NCBI GenBank assembly: GCA_007125355.1
Contig: SLDG01000085.1
Location: forward strand, 1 to 37,521
From: Balneolales bacterium
Lineage (GTDB): Bacteria; Bacteroidota; Rhodothermia; Balneolales; Cyclonatronaceae
Direction of reading: 5' to 3'
DNA: 37,521 bases
This document shows positions 15,799 through 23,795 of this stretch, piece by piece. Numbering within the stretch: position 1 is the stretch's first letter; the number at the start of each line of letters is the position of its first letter. The notes below the pieces were generated by a model that searched no databases, had not been told where the DNA came from, and was given only the letters and a program-made list of their open reading frames with translations. A program made the translations under genes and the position numbers.

Positions 15799-17328
15799 CT
15801 AAAACCTGAAAGTTAGCGCACTCACCCCGGCTGCAATCCACGTGCCGTTATTTTGTGAGTTCCCTACAAACATGACACCTATATTGAAGGAATAGTTATT
15901 TGTGATTATCCCGGATCCGGCTGTCCATGAAGCGGCATTTGCACCGCCGGTATTAAATCCAAATCGAACCGGCCACACATTGGCAACTCTGTATTCGAAA
16001 CCCATGCCAAGAGACATTAGCTTACTGTTAGTGCCTACATTATTGAATCCCGCGCCAAGATCAAGAGCAGCCATCATTTTACCCGCCTGAAGCTGAAAAC
16101 CAATATTCATATGAGCCGGCAGGCTGCCTGTAGTTCTGTCTCTGTCGTCTCTTTTTAAATCAAGATATACCTCTGTACCAATACTGTCCTGTACAACATA
16201 ATTGAAGTAGTCGCTCAGGTTCGAATCAAATTCGTCTCTAAGCCTGTCCTGATCAATGGCAACTCCGCGCCAAACTAATTCACCTGAATTCTGGAAAGTC
16301 GCGGCATCATCAGTGAATGATACTCTGCCGATATCGGTGATAGAAATTCCAAATCGGAAGAATCGTTTGCCATCCCCAAAAAAACCATAATCAAGAAATG
16401 CAGGAGATAACTCCAGTTCAGCTGTAGCACCAAGATCAAATCCCAGGCCAACCGAGTTGACAGAAAAAGCATCATTCGGGGTTTCAAGATAATCTGCCAG
16501 AGAAGGCATCTCATCCATAGTATTTCTGTCAGAGATATACTGATCTAACTGTTGGGATAAGTCACCGGCTGTGTGAATTCGGAAATTGTAATTATGCACA
16601 AGCAGAGAGTCGCCGCTTACGCGCAAATCAGATTCCATTCTGAAGGTGTTAGCATTAAAACCAAGCAATAGCTTTGGTGCCGCACCAACATAAATACGAA
16701 GCGGACGGTCAAAAAGCGGATCAGTTTGGGTATCGAAAACTTTCCGGGCATATCCTAAAGACAGCTCTGTTAGCGAAACTACCTGGGACTTAGCGTTTAC
16801 GCCTCTCGCTTCTTCAAACAATTCGCTGTTGAAACCGCCAATTGCGGCCTCCATTAAACCACGACTTACACCAAATTTGCCGTATGACCGAATTCTGGTG
16901 GCAAAACTAAATGCCTGATTCTCCATTCGATATGAAGCCCCAACGGGTACAAAACTTACATTGAATCCAGCATAGTGCAGTTCCCCCGGATTTGATGAAC
17001 TACCAACCCAGTTATCGAGCATAGATTTTTGGCGTGTGGCATCAAGGAGTTCTCCTGTTGTAAGGTAATCATTATACGTACGGATATCAGCTAAAGGCCC
17101 GCCAATTCCGCCACCTATTTGACCGATTGTCAAAGAAAATTGAGGTGTATAGTCATCTAACATTAAGTTTGCAGGATTGACAAAATTGGCAGAGTGTTCA
17201 CCTATAAACGTTACACCCGTTGCACCCATACCGGTTGAAATGGGATGTTCAAATCTATTTTGAGCTGAAACAATGTTTATTGAACTCAAAATCAGGACTA
17301 AAGCAGTAATAATAATTGTCTTTTTCAT
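15799..17328 (-). CDS. DUF5723-like outer-membrane beta-barrel protein
   Basis: A 509-residue exported protein. The signal peptide (MKKTIIITALVLILSS...VSAQ) is followed by a series of amphipathic strands with Gly and aromatic residues, for example GELHYAGFNVSFVPVGASYR and RFFRFGISITDIG, and the chain ends in LTFRF, a terminal Phe typical of outer-membrane barrels. The opening ISTGMGATGVTFIGEHSANFVNPANL resembles PorV/DUF5723-type barrels of Bacteroidota. DUF5723 is my best family guess, not a certain one. It begins at the base after the stop codon of the large lipoprotein gene, so the two are almost surely translated from one message and may act together at the outer membrane. Confidence 0.8.
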   Translation of the reverse strand: MKKTIIITALVLILSSINIVSAQNRFEHPISTGMGATGVTFIGEHSANFVNPANLMLDDYTPQFSLTIGQIGGGIGGPLADIRTYNDYLTTGELLDATRQKSMLDNWVGSSSNPGELHYAGFNVSFVPVGASYRMENQAFSFATRIRSYGKFGVSRGLMEAAIGGFNSELFEEARGVNAKSQVVSLTELSLGYARKVFDTQTDPLFDRPLRIYVGAAPKLLLGFNANTFRMESDLRVSGDSLLVHNYNFRIHTAGDLSQQLDQYISDRNTMDEMPSLADYLETPNDAFSVNSVGLGFDLGATAELELSPAFLDYGFFGDGKRFFRFGISITDIGRVSFTDDAATFQNSGELVWRGVAIDQDRLRDEFDSNLSDYFNYVVQDSIGTEVYLDLKRDDRDRTTGSLPAHMNIGFQLQAGKMMAALDLGAGFNNVGTNSKLMSLGMGFEYRVANVWPVRFGFNTGGANAASWTAGSGIITNNYSFNIGVMFVGNSQNNGTWIAAGVSALTFRF

Positions 17329-19584
17329 TTAATCCACCTTCAGTCTAATTTTAAAAGTTCCGTTTACCCCGAGTATAAGTGTATCATTAGACCTGATTGA
17401 CACACTTTCGTTTTCTCGAGTGAGTAATTCTCCGCTCAATTTTATCTGCTCGGTTCTGTGTAACTGCCTAAGTTGCTCTTCAGTAAGGCTAATCTGAATG
17501 ACTCCATTCTCAGGTTCTGTTGAGAATCCTGAATTATCTATTGTAGCGGCACTCATACGGATGGTAGCATCTCCGGCTTGTGGTAACCTTGTAATCACAT
17601 TTGATTCTTCATCTAAAAAATCTAAGTCTACATTAATATCAAGTGGGATAAGATTTGTGTAGCTAATGGTTAGCAATGCTTCAGAAATGAATGTGTCGTC
17701 GCCATCCTCCGGTAAATCAGACAAGGAAGCATCGAGCGTGTCGCTGAATGCAACAGGATCGCCATCAACTGTTCGCAGTGAGAACGGAATATGTACATTT
17801 AAACCTGAGTCAATATCAATTGGAGTAATTACCTCCCCTCGATTCCTGTCAGGGTTAACAAGTGCCTTTCCTACAAAATAAATTTCAACAGGCAGATTGC
17901 TTAAAAATTCGGCAATATTACTGTTATCAATATCAAACGTTATTGATTGGGTTGAACCCTGCAGGTCAGCAGCTTCAACATTAATGGCAATCAAATCAGC
18001 GTTACTGATTGGGGCACCTCTGCTCAGCAAACCACTCACAGTATCATTTGGAGCAACAAAGAAAGGTGTTCCCGCAGAACCACGTAGCATCACTTCATTA
18101 CCATCTTCACTAATTCCTACAATTGCAGCGTAAATACGGCTACCGACAGCTACATTTGAGGTGTAATCTAAAGTCAGGGCTGGATTTGTAAGCTGAAGGT
18201 TGGATATTCGCTCCGAAAGGCTTTCAAGATCAGAAACATCACTTTCAATGCGGACATTAGGGTCGAACAAATCAAGATTGTTGTCATCTGCGTCATTTAA
18301 ATTAAACACACGAGGCTCCAAAATCCCGGATGCACCGGCGGTTTCTACAATTTCAAATAATACAGTGCCGGTAACACCCTCTTCAGCTGTAATGGTTCGA
18401 ACCCTGTCTCCTGGGGGAGCATTAGATGTATCCTCGGTAGTACCTTTAACATTTACGGTTATGATGTTATCAGGAGCAAATATCCTGACATTGTTCAGCG
18501 GGATTTCGAAGTTTATACCATTGATGTTGTTGGGATGTGATCCGCGCCTTATTCGGTTATTTCCTTCTCTTATAATGACCAGAGAGTCGGCAGGGTTATA
18601 GACACCCGGAGCAGATTCGGTGATAATGGTTGGAAAAGAAATGACCAACTGATCGATATCAAGATCGATGGTATTCTGGATATTTTGGAAGATTACATTA
18701 GCTTCTTCAAGTTCAACAAAATCATTATCATCTTCGAAAGTAAACTCATCAGCTGAAATTTCAACAATATATGTGTCATTGATAGTTTGTGATTCAAAAA
18801 TTGCCTGTGCATTTATAAATGTAAGCCCACTATTCTCAATATCAGCAACTACCAGACTCCCCGGCTCACTTTTCATATCCTGATCTTGCCAGGTAACATC
18901 TACAACTACACTCAACGGTACCGATAAAATATCGCCATCGTTAAACTCAACCTGATTCACACTAACATCGCCGTGGTCAAAATCATTAATAATGGTCGAT
19001 TCGCTAATTTGATTTCCATCAGATTCAAAATAAAATTCCATCATTTGGATATCAAAGCCCATATTATTCACAAAGGTGAATTCAATTGCCCCACTTTCTA
19101 TCTGAGCCTGAACAAATTCATCTAGATCTATTGAGATTTGTATTCCTGTTGCGGTTGAACCAAAAATAGGTGAGCCTTCCGGGAACAATTCGGGATCAAG
19201 GCCGGTGACACTCTCGAAGTCTGTTTCACCACTACCGCTTAACTCTGGCCTTAAGTCTTCTATAATAGCATCGATTTCAAATTCTTCAACCTCCGGATCA
19301 GGAAGGGCGTTGTCGAAGTTACCGATGTCGAAATCGACTTCTACACCAAGTGTAACAAGGCCATTGGGCTCAACATTGAATAAATCTTCAAAATCTGCTG
19401 AGGTTGTATCTATTATGGCATCATTTTCTCCCAAAAAGATATAGGATATTTCCGAAATTAATGGAAGGCTGTATGTTTGTTCAACCTCAAATGAGGGATC
19501 CTTTGGAGTTTCACAAGCAAAGATGGTAAAAATTAATAGAAAAGATGCAATTGTGTATGTAGTACCTCGTATGAATAATTTCAT
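17329..19584 (-). CDS. Large acidic lipoprotein of unknown function
   Basis: A 751-residue protein I do not recognise. The ATG at 19584 gives MKLFIRGTT..., a hydrophobic core and a lipobox ending IFAC (Cys24); an alternative start at 19614 would add ten unlikely residues. The mature part is rich in Asp, Glu, Asn, Ile and Val, with few basic residues, and reads as successive beta-sandwich-like modules. Two stretches look related: TFVNNMGFDIQMMEFYF (near 170-190) and ISYTNLIPLDINVDLDF (near 640-670), suggesting internal duplication resembling water-stress/LEA2-type folds. No catalytic motif is seen. Its TAA stop is followed at once by the ATG of the beta-barrel gene (TAAATG), so the pair is translationally coupled. 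It could be a surface or periplasmic partner of that barrel. Confidence 0.8.
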   Translation of the reverse strand: MKLFIRGTTYTIASFLLIFTIFACETPKDPSFEVEQTYSLPLISEISYIFLGENDAIIDTTSADFEDLFNVEPNGLVTLGVEVDFDIGNFDNALPDPEVEEFEIDAIIEDLRPELSGSGETDFESVTGLDPELFPEGSPIFGSTATGIQISIDLDEFVQAQIESGAIEFTFVNNMGFDIQMMEFYFESDGNQISESTIINDFDHGDVSVNQVEFNDGDILSVPLSVVVDVTWQDQDMKSEPGSLVVADIENSGLTFINAQAIFESQTINDTYIVEISADEFTFEDDNDFVELEEANVIFQNIQNTIDLDIDQLVISFPTIITESAPGVYNPADSLVIIREGNNRIRRGSHPNNINGINFEIPLNNVRIFAPDNIITVNVKGTTEDTSNAPPGDRVRTITAEEGVTGTVLFEIVETAGASGILEPRVFNLNDADDNNLDLFDPNVRIESDVSDLESLSERISNLQLTNPALTLDYTSNVAVGSRIYAAIVGISEDGNEVMLRGSAGTPFFVAPNDTVSGLLSRGAPISNADLIAINVEAADLQGSTQSITFDIDNSNIAEFLSNLPVEIYFVGKALVNPDRNRGEVITPIDIDSGLNVHIPFSLRTVDGDPVAFSDTLDASLSDLPEDGDDTFISEALLTISYTNLIPLDINVDLDFLDEESNVITRLPQAGDATIRMSAATIDNSGFSTEPENGVIQISLTEEQLRQLHRTEQIKLSGELLTRENESVSIRSNDTLILGVNGTFKIRLKVD

Positions 19585-19784
19585 ATAGTTTTGCTTTAGA
19601 TTAAAATATAGCAACGCCTGTCTTGATAGCGTTTATTGACGCGACTTATTAGTCGTTTACCTAAACCTTTTATCAGGCTGTATAAAAGATGATTCGAACG
19701 ACTTATAGTATCATTATTTACTATTATAATAGATTAAAATAATGAATTAATTACAATATGGCAGGCAATTTATAAAGATTTATT

Positions 19785-19811
19785 AAAGCCTGACATAAAT
19801 CATCAGGCCTT
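19785..19811 (-). terminator. Probable terminator of the GH31 gene
   Basis: On the minus strand AAGGCCTGA and TCAGGCTTT form a 9-bp stem with one G-T wobble and a 9-base loop, followed by AATAAATCTTT. It begins five bases after the GH31 stop codon. The T-tract is weak. Confidence 0.5.
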
Positions 19812-19815
19812 AATC

Positions 19816-22224
19816 TCACAATCTAATTACGAGTTCCCCTGAACTATTTTGAAGTTGTACACGATCGACATGCAGCTTGCCTGTATCGGCGTCGAACTCG
19901 AAGGATACATCATTGCCATTAAATGAAATAGTTGACGGTGCTGCCGAAAAACCGTAGGCCAAAAATGAAATGTTGTTAAACTCAGGTGTGAAACTGTGTC
20001 CGGTTTCTGCTTTAAAGGATAACGTTACAACGTCTTGTGAGTTTTCAATATCAATATGCAGTTTTTCGTATGCGCCTGATTCGAAGGTAAATGTGCTAAG
20101 GCCATCGTCGTTAAATATTTTAGTTCGATGAGAAGCAACCGAAGCATCATAGAAATAGGTTAATGTCAGGTGATCAACGGAATAATCATCTGTGGTCTGT
20201 ACAAGGTCTGCTTTGGGAATTACTGCACCGCCTCTTACAAACACAGGAATGTGTTCTTCTACAGTGGGGATATCATAATGCGCCCCACCGGTGAATTCTT
20301 TGCCGGTATAGAAACAATACCAGTTAGAGCCAGCAGGCACATATACAGAAACGAAAGGCTCACCCTGACGAAGTACCGGAGCGACGAGCATGTCATCCCC
20401 GAATAAATAACTTTCGTCAATCAAATACGTTTTGAAATTATCGGGTTCTTCGAAAAATATTGGCCTCATAAACGGCACTCCGGTAGTCGAATGCTGGAAT
20501 GCAGCTGTGTAGATGTAGGGCAACAATCTGTATCTCAATTCAATGGCTTTTTTTGTTAGCTCGATGGTACGTTCATCCCAAAAAACAGGCTCAGAAGGCA
20601 CATCGTCCTGCGCATGCGGTCGGTACACGGGTTGAAAGACTCCGTATTGCATCCAACGGGTGTACAATTCTTCGTCTTTATTTGGCCACGCGAATCCACC
20701 AAGGTCAGAATGCATGTAAGCAAGACCCTGCATACCCATTTGCAGTGATATTTCCGGCTGTGACTTTAGTCCGCCCCAGCTTCGATCCACATCTCCGGTC
20801 CATGGAATCATCCCATATCTTTGGGAACCGGCGTACCCTGCTCTCATAAGATTAAACGGACGTGTATTTGGGAAATCTTCTCTGAAGCCTTCGTGCACCA
20901 TTCTTGCCCAGTGATGCCCATAAATATTATGAACCTCGCTTGCGGAACCCAACGAATGTTGAACCCACTCGGGATGGACTTCCGGCTCACCAAGGTCGCC
21001 CCACCACCCGTGTATGCCGTAGGTATTCATTAAATCTCTGTAAATACCCCAAAACCACTCTCTGGCTTCCGGTTTAAAAATGTCGATGAGTCCGGTGTTT
21101 CCAAAGAAGAAATCATACGTGGCAACATTGCCGAGGGAATCTCTTGCAAGCACTCCGGCCTCAACAGCCTCGTACCAACGGTTAGATGTGGTTAGAATAA
21201 ACGGTTCCGTAATTAACACAGTTTTCACGCCCATGTCTTCCAATTCCTGTACCATAGCTGCGGGGTCGGGCCAGTTGTCGGTATCGAAAGCTAAATTACC
21301 CATGTGCCCTTTCATGTCGGGACCAAACCAGTATAAATCGATGATTACAGCATCAACCGGAATATCAAGTTCACGAAATAAGCGGATTGTTTTTAGGACT
21401 TCATCCTGATCTCTGTAACCAAAGCGGCTTGAGAAATTGCCGAGAGCCCAAAGTGGCGGAAGCGATTGAAATCCGGTCAATGAGTTGTAACTGTAAAGGA
21501 TTTGCTCCCACGAGTCGCCGGCAATTATTTGGTACGTTTTTCTGCCGGAATACGCTTCAAACCCAAGTGAATTGTCATTTTCACTGTCTAAATCGAGATA
21601 ACCAATGGTTGGATTATCAAAATGCACGGCGTACATATTTGAGGATAGTACCATTGGCAATGTGTAGTTTTTGAGTTCAGAGCGCGTATTATAGCCATAG
21701 TGCGCCCTGTTGAAGAGCCTGAGATTATGGCCTCTTCGGTTCATGCCAAGTGCGCGCGAACCACCACCCATCAATAACTCTGTTTCTGTAATTCTGAAAT
21801 CTACCCGGTAGCCATCGTCTTCTTCGTTCATTACAAAGCCATTCGACTCTCTAAGTAAGCGCTTACTCTTATAATAAAAAGTAAATTGCGCCCTTTGCTT
21901 ATCAAATGATGCCCGTATTCCGGAGCTCGCGATTTCAATACGACTATCATCTTCAGATACTGTCACCGAAGTTTGTTGAGGCTCTTTAACTACTGCGTGT
22001 GATGGCGGCTGATGCCCAAGCTCAGAGCCTTCAATCAGAAAATTTACTTCCAAAATCTCCGGAGTATAAAACTGAAGGATGTATAAACCCTCTGTAGTTT
22101 GAAATTGAAACTCATCATTTTGAGCTTCAAAGCCAATAAAACGCGAATCCTGCGCTGTTAAACTTACAGAAAAACAAAATAATAAAATGAAACTGAGTAG
22201 AGCTTTTGAGATATAATTGATCAT
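19816..22224 (-). CDS. GH31 glycosidase/transglucosidase (Agd31B-like)
   Basis: An 802-residue exported glycoside hydrolase family 31 enzyme. After a signal peptide (FILLFCFSVSLTAQ) comes the N-terminal beta-sandwich, then the TIM barrel: VDAVIIDLYWFG (290-301), GWWGDLGEPE with probable nucleophile Asp410, and IPWTGDVDRSW with probable acid/base Asp478, then MHSDLGGFA and a C-terminal beta region. GH31 acts on alpha-glucosides and alpha-xylosides. The WGDLGEPE form of the nucleophile site and the 68-residue spacing of the two Asp recall the Cellvibrio japonicus alpha-transglucosylase Agd31B, as I remember it, so it may transfer glucose between malto-oligosaccharides rather than only hydrolyse. 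No SusC/SusD genes or regulator lie next to it. Its upstream gap carries a perfect 9-bp inverted repeat that might be an operator. Confidence 0.92.
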   Translation of the reverse strand: MINYISKALLSFILLFCFSVSLTAQDSRFIGFEAQNDEFQFQTTEGLYILQFYTPEILEVNFLIEGSELGHQPPSHAVVKEPQQTSVTVSEDDSRIEIASSGIRASFDKQRAQFTFYYKSKRLLRESNGFVMNEEDDGYRVDFRITETELLMGGGSRALGMNRRGHNLRLFNRAHYGYNTRSELKNYTLPMVLSSNMYAVHFDNPTIGYLDLDSENDNSLGFEAYSGRKTYQIIAGDSWEQILYSYNSLTGFQSLPPLWALGNFSSRFGYRDQDEVLKTIRLFRELDIPVDAVIIDLYWFGPDMKGHMGNLAFDTDNWPDPAAMVQELEDMGVKTVLITEPFILTTSNRWYEAVEAGVLARDSLGNVATYDFFFGNTGLIDIFKPEAREWFWGIYRDLMNTYGIHGWWGDLGEPEVHPEWVQHSLGSASEVHNIYGHHWARMVHEGFREDFPNTRPFNLMRAGYAGSQRYGMIPWTGDVDRSWGGLKSQPEISLQMGMQGLAYMHSDLGGFAWPNKDEELYTRWMQYGVFQPVYRPHAQDDVPSEPVFWDERTIELTKKAIELRYRLLPYIYTAAFQHSTTGVPFMRPIFFEEPDNFKTYLIDESYLFGDDMLVAPVLRQGEPFVSVYVPAGSNWYCFYTGKEFTGGAHYDIPTVEEHIPVFVRGGAVIPKADLVQTTDDYSVDHLTLTYFYDASVASHRTKIFNDDGLSTFTFESGAYEKLHIDIENSQDVVTLSFKAETGHSFTPEFNNISFLAYGFSAAPSTISFNGNDVSFEFDADTGKLHVDRVQLQNSSGELVIRL

Positions 22225-22398
22225 ATTGACATTCTCTTTTAACTAACTGAATTTTTTTGATTTTGGAGTTGAATTAGCAAGCCCCTTTAGATTCTTCCTT
22301 AATGTTTTAGAAACGTTTATTGGGGGATTTATATATGGGTTTACACTTCCAAAATTCCGTGATTGTAACTGCTTCCATATAATACAATAGAATTCTTT

Positions 22399-22428
22399 TT
22401 TATCCGAAAAAAACTGACATCGGATAAA
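22399..22428. promoter_or_regulatory. Perfect 9-bp inverted repeat, candidate operator
   Basis: TTTATCCGA (22399-22407) and TCGGATAAA (22420-22428) are exact reverse complements with 12 bases between. It sits about 175 bases upstream of GH31 on one side and 165 bases before the antitoxin on the other. It could bind a dimeric regulator or simply form a hairpin. Confidence 0.35.
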
Positions 22429-22463
22429 AGGCAGGTTTTTGTTTTGCAGCACGGGGTGTGGGA

Positions 22464-22507
22464 TTTGTTTATTTGTTTATTTGTTTATTTGTTTATTTGT
22501 TTATTTG
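22464..22507 (+). repeat. Octamer tandem repeat (TTTGTTTA) x5.5
   Basis: Five exact TTTGTTTA units plus a final TTTG give a 44-base uninterrupted simple-sequence tract. It ends 86 bases before the antitoxin start codon. Such tracts change length by polymerase slippage and can vary promoter spacing, but here it is not shown to lie in a promoter. Confidence 0.9.
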
Positions 22508-22593
22508 AATCTAAAAGTAATAATGAGAAATTCCATACAATTTTGTCCTAAATTACGTACATTTAACAGAACAGAAATTAACTCAATTATATC

Positions 22594-22875
22594 ATGCCAC
22601 AAATTCAACTTGATCAAGACATTCGATCACTCTCAGATTTCAGAGCTAATGCCGCCTCTTATATAGAGCGTGTAAAATCAAGTCGTCGGCCGCTTATTCT
22701 TACCCAACATGGTAAAAGCTCTGCGGTATTAATTGATGTTGAAGATTATCAAAAATTACTCGATAAGATTCAGTTATTGGAAGAATTGTCTACTGCCCGA
22801 AAGGAATTAGATAATGGAGAAGGTATTAGCCATGAAGAGTTTTTTAATGAACTGAGAGCCAAATATACCTCATGA
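22594..22875 (+). CDS. Phd/YefM-family antitoxin
   Basis: A 93-residue type II antitoxin. The N-terminal half has the Phd/YefM DNA-binding pattern: DIRSLSDFRANAASYIERVKSSRRPLILTQHGKSSAVLIDVEDYQKLL (residues 8-55), with the usual LTQHGKxxAVL strand. The acidic, probably flexible C-terminus (about 60-93) would wrap the toxin. Such antitoxins neutralise a RelE/ParE-type partner and repress their own operon. The toxin gene overlaps the stop by four bases (ATGA), the usual coupling. The antitoxin itself is intact, although its partner is frameshifted. Confidence 0.93.
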   Translation: MPQIQLDQDIRSLSDFRANAASYIERVKSSRRPLILTQHGKSSAVLIDVEDYQKLLDKIQLLEELSTARKELDNGEGISHEEFFNELRAKYTS

Positions 22876-23111
22876 AAATTGTTTGGTCACCAACCGCCAG
22901 ATCCAAAATTAAAGAAATTCTTGAGTATGTAGCCGGCGACAATCACTATGCCGCTTTAAACCTCATTGAACAGTTCGAATCTACCGTAGAAAGACTGAAA
23001 GTAAGTCCGGAATTAGGGAGAGTACTGCCGGAATTAGAGAATGTCAAAATCCGAGAGTTAGTTGTTCACAAAAACTATGGCGTAATTTATGAGATAAACC
23101 CGAGTCAATAG
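22872..23111 (+). CDS. RelE/ParE-family toxin, C-terminus lost by frameshift
   Basis: A RelE/ParE-superfamily toxin cut short at 79 residues. MKIVWSPTARSKIKEILEYV is the typical first strand and helix, and KIRELVVHKNYGVIYEI is the usual core strand pair. Family members normally run on to about 95-100 residues with a closing IEILTVRHxRQ-type strand. Exactly that tail is present immediately downstream in the -1 frame, so one base has been lost in the short C run at 23099-23101. The product lacks the last strand and is probably inactive. Genes of this superfamily inhibit gyrase (ParE) or cleave translated mRNA (RelE); which applies here is unknown. It overlaps the antitoxin by four bases. Confidence 0.88.
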   Translation: MKIVWSPTARSKIKEILEYVAGDNHYAALNLIEQFESTVERLKVSPELGRVLPELENVKIRELVVHKNYGVIYEINPSQ

Positions 23112-23164
23112 AAATATTGACAGTACGCCATTTTCGGCAAAACTTTTCTTCTCCTAAGCTTTAG
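23099..23164 (+). pseudogene. Out-of-frame C-terminal tail of the toxin
   Basis: Read from 23099 in the -1 frame the DNA encodes PESIEILTVRHFRQNFSSPKL then TAG at 23162-23164. IEILTVRHFRQ is the standard closing strand of RelE/ParE toxins. Restoring one base would give a toxin of 97 residues, the normal family length. A sequencing error in the C run would look the same. Confidence 0.85.
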
Positions 23165-23241
23165 TCATCATAAGCGTTCATAATCCGATTAAACCCATTA
23201 ATAAGCCTCTCGAAAAAAATCCTGATTACTTGCAATAATAA

Positions 23242-23263
23242 TAGTTGACTAATCAATAATTAA
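23242..23263 (+). promoter_or_regulatory. Candidate MarR operator overlapping the marR promoter
   Basis: The core TTGACTAATCAA (23245-23256) is a near-perfect palindrome, and 19 of 22 surrounding bases are shared with 23749-23770 before wrbA. The TTG could also serve as the -33 element of a promoter whose -7-like TATATTTA lies at 23268-23275, almost touching the marR start codon, so the message may be leaderless. Repressor binding here would block RNA polymerase. Confidence 0.6.
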
Positions 23264-23279
23264 TGTTTATATTTACAAA

Positions 23280-23732
23280 ATGACATCACTTAAACCACAT
23301 ACGCCAATTGCAGAGGCAAATTTAGATCATGATGAGAAGCTCATTATTTTGATGCTTCAGAAAGTTGATCGTATCAAATTCAGGCTTTCAAGCGTTACGA
23401 ATGCCGAAGGTGTTACACCTCAGCAATATAATATTCTGCGAATTTTGCGTGGTGCAGGCGAAAAAGGTTTACCAACGCTTGAAATTGGTAATCGGATGCT
23501 GGAACAGTCACCCGGAATTACGCGTTTAATAGACAGGTTAGAGCTAAAGAAATTGGTTGAGCGGAAGAGAACGAAAGAGGACAGGCGCATGGTTCATTGC
23601 ATAATAACCAAAAACGGAATTAAAGTTCTAAATAAACTCGAAAAACCAATTTCTGATTTCCACGCTGAAGTTACAGCAGACTTAACTGATAAAGAAATAG
23701 AACAGTTTATCTCCAACTTATCGAAGCTTTAG
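23280..23732 (+). CDS. MarR-family transcriptional regulator
   Basis: A 150-residue winged-helix regulator. The order is an N-terminal dimerisation helix (DEKLIILMLQKVDRIKFRL), a helix-turn-helix (LPTLEIGNRMLEQSPGITRLIDRLELKKLV, about 74-103), and a wing with the MarR hallmark KEDRRMVHCIITKNG (107-121), then a C-terminal helix. MarR proteins are dimeric repressors released by phenols, quinones or oxidants. wrbA follows in the same direction, 63 bases on, and both genes are preceded by nearly the same palindromic motif, so it most likely represses itself and wrbA. No Cys suitable for OhrR-type peroxide sensing lies near the N-terminus, so a ligand-sensing mode is more likely. Confidence 0.93.
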   Translation: MTSLKPHTPIAEANLDHDEKLIILMLQKVDRIKFRLSSVTNAEGVTPQQYNILRILRGAGEKGLPTLEIGNRMLEQSPGITRLIDRLELKKLVERKRTKEDRRMVHCIITKNGIKVLNKLEKPISDFHAEVTADLTDKEIEQFISNLSKL

Positions 23733-23748
23733 ATTTTTTTTAGAATAT

Positions 23749-23770
23749 TAGTTAATTAATCAATAAATAA
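23749..23770 (+). promoter_or_regulatory. Candidate MarR operator upstream of wrbA
   Basis: The core TTAATTAATCAA (23752-23763) and its flanks match 19 of 22 bases of the motif before marR. It ends 25 bases before the wrbA start codon. Two matching copies, one before the regulator and one before its neighbour, is the usual pattern of a local MarR regulon. Confidence 0.55.
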
Positions 23771-23795
23771 CCACTAAACCATAGATTACACAATT

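Larger units (their letters stand above)
22225..22593. other. Divergent intergenic region between GH31 and toxin-antitoxin genes
   Basis: The 369 bases hold no gene of their own. They contain a perfect inverted repeat (22399-22428) and an octamer tandem repeat (22464-22507). An open frame starting at 22439 reads the tandem repeat as Leu/Phe/Val/Ile and overlaps the antitoxin in another frame, so it is not a gene. Promoters for both flanking genes must lie here, but no strong consensus was found. Confidence 0.6.

Noticed and set aside
22439-22666. 75-codon open frame across the octamer repeat
   Set aside because: It is a Leu/Phe/Val/Ile reading of the tandem repeat and overlaps the antitoxin in another frame.
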